Positions 52,659 through 58,308 of a DNA stretch of 58,308 nucleotides are shown in pieces. The position numbers and the translations under genes were made by a program. Source of the DNA: CAZJJZ01 sp964546505 (GTDB lineage Bacteria > Patescibacteriota > Gracilibacteria > UBA1369); the NCBI GenBank assembly GCA_964546505.1, contig CAZJJZ010000003.1:1-58308 (forward strand), written 5' to 3'. Every line of letters begins with the position of its first letter. Within the stretch, counting starts at the first letter, position 1. The notes beneath the pieces are model-generated. The model was not told where the DNA came from, made no database searches, and worked only from the letters and a program-made list of their open reading frames with translations.

Positions 52659-54866
52659 ATGAACTCATACCTCAAACATTTAGTCAAAAATATTCCTCAT
52701 CAGCCCGGAGTATACAAAATGAAAGATCAGGAGGGAGAAATAATTTATATCGGTAAAGCCAAAGATCTCAAAAATCGTGTCAGTAGCTATTTTTTACGCA
52801 ACAAAGATCAAAATACCAAAACCATTAAAATGGTGGAACAGATCGCGGACCTGGAATACATCCTTACCAATACTGAGCTGGAAGCTTATATATTGGAAAC
52901 CAATTTAATCAAAGAGTATCGCCCGAAGTATAATATTTTGATGAAAGACGACAAAAATTTCGCTTATATCAAAATAACAGTTCAAGAAGATTACCCACGA
53001 CTATTAGTCGTACGCAAGATGCAAAAAGATCAGGCCAAGTATTTTGGCCCCAAAACCAATGCCAGCAGAATCTACACACTACTCAATCTTTTACGCAAAA
53101 TTTTTCCTTTTCGTAATTGTCAATTGGACATTCAAGATCTAGGGACTAATCCCCAAAATGACCCTCAACAAAAACAGTTGGTCAAGGTTACTAAAGCAAG
53201 CATCAAATTCCCTTGTCTTGACCTGCAAATCAAGCGCTGTCTTGGTCCTTGTATCGGTAGACCTCAACAAGCAGATTACGATTTAGTCATTGATTCGGTA
53301 ATCAAAATCCTGGAAGGCAAATATCAATTCGTCGTCGAGCAGCTAAAAAATAAAATGTTGCAGTTAGCACAAGCCAAGAAATTTGAGCAAGCTGCTAAAA
53401 TCCGTGATCAAATCACTGAAATAGAACATCTTTTCGAAAAACAAATTATTTCGGACGCCAGTTATTTTAACTGTGATGTGATTAACTTTTTTTCCGAGGG
53501 CAGTAAAACATTTTTTTGTGTTTTTCAAATTCGCAATGGCAAAATTATTGATCAACAAAACCTGACTTTTAGCAGTGAAAACACATCTGACAGTGAAGAA
53601 TTATTGGCCAACTTTATTACTCAATTTTACAGCCTTTCTTCAGATCTTCCTGAACAAATCATCATTCCTGAGACTTTGGAAAAAAATGAATTATTGTCAA
53701 CATGGCTTCAAGAATTAGCCGGTAGAAAAATAAAAATCACTATTCCACATCTAGGCAAAAAAGATCAATTGATCGATTTGGCACTGAAAAATGCCATCAA
53801 TTTCGCCAAATTGAGCAAAACAAGATGGGAGGGGAATTTATCTGAAAGTAGACAGCTTGCACTAGATCAACTTGCGCAAATAGTTGGCCTGCCAAAAATT
53901 CCGAAAAGAATTGAATGTTATGATATTTCACATTTATCAGGAACTCATACAGTGGCTTCCATGGTCGTTTTTGAGAACGGATTTCCCAAAAAAGAACATT
54001 ATCGTCACTTTAAATTGGCGCAGAATACCATCGGTGAACCAAACGATTTTGCTAGCATGCAGGAGGTAATTCTTAGACGCTTGAAATATCTCAAAACCGC
54101 CAAGTCGGATTATCAAGTCATACATCAAAAAAAAGCAAAAAATATCATTGTCAAACTTGCTCAGAAAAAAGAACAGATTTATCGTGTCATCGCGAACACT
54201 GAAAGTAAAAGTATCTTGATCAATGAAAACCTGGATACAACAATCTTAGAGCAAATCTATCAGCAATTATTAGCTAAACTAGCCGGCCAGAGAATTTATT
54301 TGATTTGCCCGCAACATTGCCAGGAAACACTTCTAAAAAAAGGCTTTCAGTCTATTAATGATTTTCAATCGCCAATCAGTTATGATTCTCAATTACAGGT
54401 CTTTTTGCTTGATCGAAAAAAATATCGCGAAGACCCTTCCTTTAGTAGTGAGCCCGATCTAATAATCATCGATGGTGGGAAGGGGCAGCTAGGATCAGCA
54501 ATCAAAGCTAGCGGGGAAATTGCAGTTAATATTCCCCTCATTAGTTTGGCCAAAAAAGAAGAAGAAATTTTCATGCCTGGTAGGTCAGAGTCAATTAAAT
54601 TAGCCGCCAACAACCCATCGCGTCTGCTAATTCAACACCTCCGAGACGAAGCACACCGCTTCGCAGTTGATTTTAATCGTCAAATCAGAGGCAAGGACCT
54701 TTTACAATCAGAGCTTGCTACTATTCCAGGAGTCGGTAAAATTAAGGAACGTAAGCTTTTACAAAAATTTGGCTCTCTACAAGGAATCAAAAACGCCAGT
54801 CTGGATGAAATCGCGACCATCACTGGTCTCAAAACTGCTTTAAATATTCAAAAACAACTTAAATAA
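52659..54866 (+). CDS. uvrC: Excinuclease ABC subunit C with a large insertion
   Basis: 735 residues, about 120 longer than usual. GIY-YIG domain (QPGVYKMKDQEGEIIYIGKAK), zinc-type Cys cluster (FPCLDLQIKRCLGPCIG), UVR motif (near residue 240), then the RNase-H-like 3'-5' nuclease with Asp in CYDISHLSG, Asp in EPNDFASMQ, Asp in IIIDGGKGQL and His in DEAHRFAV: all catalytic residues kept. A C-terminal HhH pair follows. The extra ~113 residues lie between the second and third Asp (about 54090-54450). UvrC makes both incisions in nucleotide-excision repair. The rmuC start is 1 bp past its stop. Confidence 0.95.
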   Translation: MNSYLKHLVKNIPHQPGVYKMKDQEGEIIYIGKAKDLKNRVSSYFLRNKDQNTKTIKMVEQIADLEYILTNTELEAYILETNLIKEYRPKYNILMKDDKNFAYIKITVQEDYPRLLVVRKMQKDQAKYFGPKTNASRIYTLLNLLRKIFPFRNCQLDIQDLGTNPQNDPQQKQLVKVTKASIKFPCLDLQIKRCLGPCIGRPQQADYDLVIDSVIKILEGKYQFVVEQLKNKMLQLAQAKKFEQAAKIRDQITEIEHLFEKQIISDASYFNCDVINFFSEGSKTFFCVFQIRNGKIIDQQNLTFSSENTSDSEELLANFITQFYSLSSDLPEQIIIPETLEKNELLSTWLQELAGRKIKITIPHLGKKDQLIDLALKNAINFAKLSKTRWEGNLSESRQLALDQLAQIVGLPKIPKRIECYDISHLSGTHTVASMVVFENGFPKKEHYRHFKLAQNTIGEPNDFASMQEVILRRLKYLKTAKSDYQVIHQKKAKNIIVKLAQKKEQIYRVIANTESKSILINENLDTTILEQIYQQLLAKLAGQRIYLICPQHCQETLLKKGFQSINDFQSPISYDSQLQVFLLDRKKYREDPSFSSEPDLIIIDGGKGQLGSAIKASGEIAVNIPLISLAKKEEEIFMPGRSESIKLAANNPSRLLIQHLRDEAHRFAVDFNRQIRGKDLLQSELATIPGVGKIKERKLLQKFGSLQGIKNASLDEIATITGLKTALNIQKQLK

Positions 54867-54867
54867 T

Positions 54868-55974
54868 ATGGAATACCTGATCATAGGACTAATCATCATC
54901 ATACTTGGTGGAATAGTATATCTACTTTCACAATTAAGAAATATCTCTGCGCAGCCTCAGCAACAGGAGCAACAAAATAAAATGTTTCTGGATTTACTGG
55001 ATCATTTGCGTAAAGAAATGCATGATTCAAGCCACAAAGATCGCGTGGAGCTTCAGCAACAGCTGGATAAAATAAATGATAATCTCAAAAAAGGAATTGT
55101 CGAGAATTCCAACACTTTACAAACTCAATTCAAACAAACCTACGAAATCGTTAAAGACGTTACTAGCAAATTAACCAAATTGGATGAAACCAATAAGCAG
55201 GTAGTAGGCTTCGCAGAACAAATGAAATCACTGGAAAACATTCTCCGCAACCCCAAACAAAGGGGTATTTTAGGAGAATATTTTCTGGAAACCTTATTGG
55301 CAAATATTCTCCCCCCGAACAGTTACAAGATTCAATATGCATTCAAAAATGGAGAAATTGTAGATGCAGTTATCTTTCTCAAAGAAAAAGTCATCCCAAT
55401 TGACTCCAAATTTTCACTTGAGAAATACAATCAAATTATGGAAGAGAGTGACGCTGTGCAAAGAGAAAAACTGGAAAAAGAATTTAAAAACGACGTCAAA
55501 AAACGTATCGATGAGACCAGCAAATACATCCGACCACAAGAAGACACCACAGACTTTGCTTTTATGTTTATTCCTGCAGAAGGAATTTATTATAATCTAC
55601 TTATTTACAAACAGGGTACTATCGAATTAAATGCCAAAAATTTAATTGAATATGCCTTCGAAAAAAGAGTGATCATCGTCTCTCCTACATCCTTTTATGC
55701 CTATTTACAAACTGTCTTACAGGGACTCAAAAATTTAGAAATGGAAAAAAACGTCCAAGAGGTGATTAAGCGTGTCGATGAATTGGGCAAACATCTCAAT
55801 GGCTACCAGACTTATTTGCAAAAACTGGGAAACAATCTGGGTACAACTGTTAATATGTACAATTCTGCCGCCAAGGAATTCGCAAAAATTGATAAAGATG
55901 TTTTGAAAATTACAGATGGCAATTCCAATGTAGCAGCCGACTTACCAGTTCTGGAAAAGCCTCAATTCGAATAG
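54868..55974 (+). CDS. rmuC: DNA recombination protein RmuC
   Basis: 368 residues: N-terminal membrane helix (residues ~3-22), coiled coil (~30-120), then the PD-(D/E)XK-like RmuC core (RGILGEYFLETLLANILPP, then the segment GEIVDAVIFLKEKVIPIDSKFSLEKY, and VIIVSPTSFYAYLQTV). RmuC limits inversions and rearrangements in E. coli. It is coupled to uvrC. The 3' end overlaps convergent tsaC by 13 bp. Confidence 0.93.
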   Translation: MEYLIIGLIIIILGGIVYLLSQLRNISAQPQQQEQQNKMFLDLLDHLRKEMHDSSHKDRVELQQQLDKINDNLKKGIVENSNTLQTQFKQTYEIVKDVTSKLTKLDETNKQVVGFAEQMKSLENILRNPKQRGILGEYFLETLLANILPPNSYKIQYAFKNGEIVDAVIFLKEKVIPIDSKFSLEKYNQIMEESDAVQREKLEKEFKNDVKKRIDETSKYIRPQEDTTDFAFMFIPAEGIYYNLLIYKQGTIELNAKNLIEYAFEKRVIIVSPTSFYAYLQTVLQGLKNLEMEKNVQEVIKRVDELGKHLNGYQTYLQKLGNNLGTTVNMYNSAAKEFAKIDKDVLKITDGNSNVAADLPVLEKPQFE

Positions 55975-56552
55975 CCCAACAAATCATTTAACTGACCCGC
56001 TGAGATCACACCTTCACGCAATATTCGCGGCGAATATGTAGTTAAATCGACAATGGTTGACTCTTGATTATACTTTAATTTTTCTAATACAACTGCTCCA
56101 GCAATTCGCTTTTCATCAGCGAAATAGTGATTTAAATCCAAAAAATTCACGGCACTTTTTTCTCCAGAAATATTTGCTGATGGCATAACCAATGGACTAC
56201 CGCATTTTTCCACAACCTCACGTGTCTCAAGACAATCCGCAATCCGCACACCCAAAGTTCCTGAACCATCAGTTTTCGGTAAAATTAAGGTTAAAGGACC
56301 TGGCCAAAACTTTTCTGCCAAAAGTTGTGCCCAATCATTCCAAATAACGAACTTTTTAACTTCCGAAACCTCCGCGAATTGCCAAATCAAAGCTTTTTCC
56401 AAAGGCCGTCTCTTCACCTCAAATACCCTTGCAATCGCCTTTTCATTATTAGCCAAAGCAGCAATCCCATACACAGTGTCAGTAGGTAGAATTACCAGTT
56501 CACCAGCAAGTAGGAAAGTAACTGCTTGATTGACATCGATCAGTCTCAACAT
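55962..56552 (-). CDS. tsaC: Threonylcarbamoyl-AMP synthase (TsaC/YrdC-Sua5)
   Basis: 196 residues of YrdC fold: GELVILPTDTVYGIAALA, KRRPLEKAL, FWPGPLTLILP, LGVRIADC, PLVMPSANISGEKS. It makes threonylcarbamoyl-AMP, the first step of t6A; tsaE, for a later step, is at 3642. It lacks the extra Sua5 domain. It lies 1 bp downstream of tyrS on the same strand. Confidence 0.94.
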   Translation of the reverse strand: MLRLIDVNQAVTFLLAGELVILPTDTVYGIAALANNEKAIARVFEVKRRPLEKALIWQFAEVSEVKKFVIWNDWAQLLAEKFWPGPLTLILPKTDGSGTLGVRIADCLETREVVEKCGSPLVMPSANISGEKSAVNFLDLNHYFADEKRIAGAVVLEKLKYNQESTIVDLTTYSPRILREGVISAGQLNDLLGYSN

Positions 56553-56553
56553 A

Positions 56554-57807
56554 TTAATTGAAAATTACTTTCAAAAATTGTTTCTTGCCGCGCTTTAAGA
56601 CTAAATATCCTTCTGGATAATCAGCAAATTTCACAATCATAGTAGAGTCAGTGATTTTCTGATCACCAATGCTTAGACCACCTTGATCAATAATTCTTCT
56701 TACTTCTCCTTTTGATGAAATAAAGCCGGATTGCGTTGCCAAATCTAAAATAGTAATTTCCTTAGCACCAGCCAAATTTAATTGAAAAGTGGGAACATTG
56801 GAAAGATCGCCAGAACCGGCAAAGAGTGCTTTCGCAGCTTCTACAACTGCCTCAGCTTCTTCCTGCCCATGTACTAACTTGGTAATTTCAAAGGCCATCA
56901 ATTGCTTGGCAGCTATGATATCTGCCTTCAACAACTCCTCAATTTTGTCAAGTTCCACGCGAGTAAATAATTTGAGCAACATACCGACATCCTCATCCGC
57001 GACATTATAGAAGTATTGATAAAAATCATAAACCGTAGTTTTTTCTCTAGCTACCCAAAGTGCACCTCCCGAAGTTTTTCCCATTTTTTTCCCATCTTTA
57101 TTCACAAGTAAAGGACAGGTAATCCCAAAAATGTCACCTGCAAAGGTTTTATCTTCTTCCACTAGATTTAACTTACGATGCAAAGTGGTACCAGCGGTAA
57201 TATTACCCCATTGATCGCTACCTCCTATTTGTAAAATACAACTATATTTTTTGTTCAAATAAACAAAATCATAAGCCTGCATCAACATATAACCCATTTC
57301 CAAAAAAGTTAGTCCGCCCGCCTCCAATCTATTGACATAAGCATCAGCAGACAACATTTTATTGACATTAAAATGCACACCAATATCGCGCATAAAAGAG
57401 ACATAGTCATAACCACTAAACCAATCAGCATTATTGACAATTATAGCGGGATTATCACCATCGGTTTTGATGAAACGTTTTGCCAAAGTTTTTACTTCTT
57501 CCAAATTGTGATCAACTTGCTCTTTGGTGAGCATTTTTCGTAAATCCGTACGAGCAGTGGGGTCACCAACCATAGCAGTTGCTCCACCTATTAATAAAAC
57601 TCCCTGATGTCCAGCATCTTGCAGGTAACGAAACATCATCAGAGCGAAAAAATGGCCAATATGTAAACTATCAGCAGTAGGATCGATACCAAGGTAAAAT
57701 GTAATTGGCTCACCAGTTAATTTCTGCTTCACTTCCTCCAAATTGGTACTTTGGTAAATATAGCCTCTATCGGACAAAATCTGAAATAAATCACTGCGTT
57801 GAATCAT
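56554..57807 (-). CDS. tyrS: Tyrosyl-tRNA synthetase
   Basis: 417 residues, class Ic, TyrRS-S type. HIGH motif ADSLHIGHFFAL, tyrosine-binding region YMLMQAYDFVYL and GGSDQWGNI, KMSKS variant KKMGKTSGG, and a C-terminal S4 domain (residues ~355-417, EVRRIIDQGGLSIGDQKI). Normal length. It is first in tyrS-tsaC and has its own promoter. Confidence 0.96.
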   Translation of the reverse strand: MIQRSDLFQILSDRGYIYQSTNLEEVKQKLTGEPITFYLGIDPTADSLHIGHFFALMMFRYLQDAGHQGVLLIGGATAMVGDPTARTDLRKMLTKEQVDHNLEEVKTLAKRFIKTDGDNPAIIVNNADWFSGYDYVSFMRDIGVHFNVNKMLSADAYVNRLEAGGLTFLEMGYMLMQAYDFVYLNKKYSCILQIGGSDQWGNITAGTTLHRKLNLVEEDKTFAGDIFGITCPLLVNKDGKKMGKTSGGALWVAREKTTVYDFYQYFYNVADEDVGMLLKLFTRVELDKIEELLKADIIAAKQLMAFEITKLVHGQEEAEAVVEAAKALFAGSGDLSNVPTFQLNLAGAKEITILDLATQSGFISSKGEVRRIIDQGGLSIGDQKITDSTMIVKFADYPEGYLVLKRGKKQFLKVIFN

Positions 57808-57835
57808 TGTATTTCTAATTTAAACTTGCCAGTGA

Positions 57836-57863
57836 AGCATACCTAAAAAGCATATAAGTTCAA
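57836..57863 (-). promoter_or_regulatory. Predicted tyrS promoter
   Basis: Minus strand TTGAAC (57858-57863), 16-nt spacer, TATGCT (57836-57841); leader about 22 nt. No T-box leader is present. Confidence 0.45.
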
Positions 57864-57976
57864 AATCAATTTATCACTAATAATCGATGAAAGTGTGATC
57901 AGAATGGTCATTACTAAAAAAAACAAGACCCTGTACGAGTTCCAAAGGAAGAAGGGTAATCCAATCCTATAATCAA

Positions 57977-58064
57977 AATTTTTGCAGCGAAGCATAGCAA
58001 AAATCCCCATCAACTCCCCCAATTTTGCAGCGAAGCATAGCAAAATCCCCCCATCAACTCCCCC
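57977..58064. repeat. Tandem repeat, two 44-bp units with internal hairpin
   Basis: Units 57977-58020 and 58021-58064 are nearly identical (two small indels). Each contains TTTTGC..GCAAAA arms around AGCGAAGCATA, then a run ending CATCAACTCCCCC. A third, diverged hairpin with the related loop AGCAAAGC and GC arms follows directly. Confidence 0.85.
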
Positions 58065-58183
58065 GCGGGCAGCAAAGCGCCCCCGCACCACCCCTAGACC
58101 TAGCAACAGCTACTAGAAAAAAGACAGCTAGAGTTAAGCACCAAAGATAATCGACCAACAAAAGTTTACCGAGAACCAAAGCA

Positions 58184-58303
58184 CAGAATCAAAGGAAACG
58201 GTGCAGTGCAAGGCATTTTTGCGTGAGACGAGCTAAGCCTACATTAGTAGGCGTGCGAGCGAACCAAAAATAACGCCGCAATGCGCCGTTTCCTTTGATT
58301 CTG
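58184..58303. repeat. 120-bp imperfect inverted repeat / long hairpin
   Basis: The outer 26 bp of each arm match with two mismatches (left arm begins CAGAATCAAAGGAAACGG). The arms diverge in the middle and re-pair at the centre as GCCTAC-ATTA-GTAGGC (58237-58252). The centre of symmetry is within a base of the midpoint, so the whole unit can fold as one hairpin. Confidence 0.85.
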
Positions 58304-58308
58304 GTGGG

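Larger units (their letters stand above)
57808..58308. other. Gene-poor right end with repeats
   Basis: No convincing gene in these 501 bp. They hold the tyrS promoter, a 2 x 44-bp tandem repeat (57977-58064), a GC-rich hairpin (about 58065-58086) and a 120-bp imperfect inverted repeat at the very end (58184-58303). The 57995-57843 minus-strand reading frame could encode a 50-residue hydrophobic peptide but lacks support. Confidence 0.6.

Noticed and set aside
57977..58064. CRISPR array
   Set aside because: Units are directly adjacent with no unique spacers, there are only two copies, and no cas gene is present.
57843..58106. 87-residue minus-strand ORF across the right-end repeats, or a 50-residue hydrophobic peptide starting at 57995
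   Set aside because: It runs through the tandem repeat, lacks a promoter or SD, and the hydrophobic stretch may be chance in AT-rich DNA. Not listed as a gene.

Overview
This 58 kb window is a piece of a compact, AT-rich bacterial chromosome, most likely from a member of the Candidate Phyla Radiation / Patescibacteria. That placement is an inference. It rests on very tight gene packing (many 1-4 bp overlaps, convergent genes sharing stop codons), two paralogous TraG/VirD4-like membrane ATPases, a VirB2-like small membrane protein, degenerate regulators, DUF3467, and sigma-region-4/HARE-HTH proteins in place of ordinary sigma factors. UGA works as a stop (for example at 47891-47893), which argues against the Gracilibacteria code. 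The sequence is a scaffold: six runs of N (1943, 4710, 7684, 23151, 44419, 50548) all lie in or at the end of conserved genes and break the reading frame of most of them. Those breaks are assembly gaps, not pseudogenes.

Layout. 1-4 kb: ruvB (cut by the window edge), a PH-domain membrane protein, tRNA-Arg, and an M23 peptidase with three SLH domains. 3.6-13.3 kb: tsaE-dnaE, aspS-TraG-like ATPase, and a secreted 3D-domain/peptidoglycan-binding protein. 13.3-15.9 kb: a GC-rich islet with one small acidic ORF, then lexA-dinB (an SOS mutagenesis pair with a LexA-type operator). 16-22.8 kb: HIT protein, two sigma4-HARE paralogues, a family 2 glycosyltransferase and a degenerate response regulator. 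22.9-30.5 kb: rlmN-DUF3467-glyS, a second TraG-like ATPase with an LCP-family protein, and a CarS-like/CDP-alcohol phosphatidyltransferase pair. 30.6-36.7 kb: two CAT-anticodon tRNAs (elongator and initiator), ftsB-like, murC, cysS, yggT and a large Ig/FN3 surface protein. 36.7-39.9 kb: a multi-pass membrane protein coupled to an ATP-grasp/DUF1704 fusion. 39.9-46.7 kb: queA, then a PP2C phosphatase, two STAS proteins, an RsbW-like ATPase and a PrsW-like protease, arranged around rpsB-X-tsf. 46.7-58.3 kb: GT4 glycosyltransferase and Wzz-like protein, AI-2E exporter, VirB2-like protein, der, a nucleotidyltransferase-like protein, uvrC, rmuC, tsaC, tyrS, and a repeat-rich gene-free right end.

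How the genes work together. There is a translation set (four aminoacyl-tRNA synthetases, TsaC/TsaE for t6A, QueA, RlmN, S2, EF-Ts, Der), a repair set (RuvB, LexA, DinB, UvrC, RmuC, DnaE) and an envelope set (MurC, FtsB-like, LCP, M23-SLH, 3D-PGB, glycosyltransferases, Wzz-like). There is also a candidate partner-switching circuit. The most unusual item is the 775-residue protein at 37534-39861, which joins an ATP-grasp amide ligase to a DUF1704 metallocarboxypeptidase with an intact zinc site. It is translationally coupled to a 7-8 TM protein: a possible 'writer-eraser' for a C-terminal peptide modification.

Promoters. Several genes have an extended -10 (TGnTATAAT-like) or clear -35/-10 pair only about 15-40 nt before the start codon, and no evident Shine-Dalgarno sequence. 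The GC-rich islet gene, with a consensus AGGAGGTG, is the exception.
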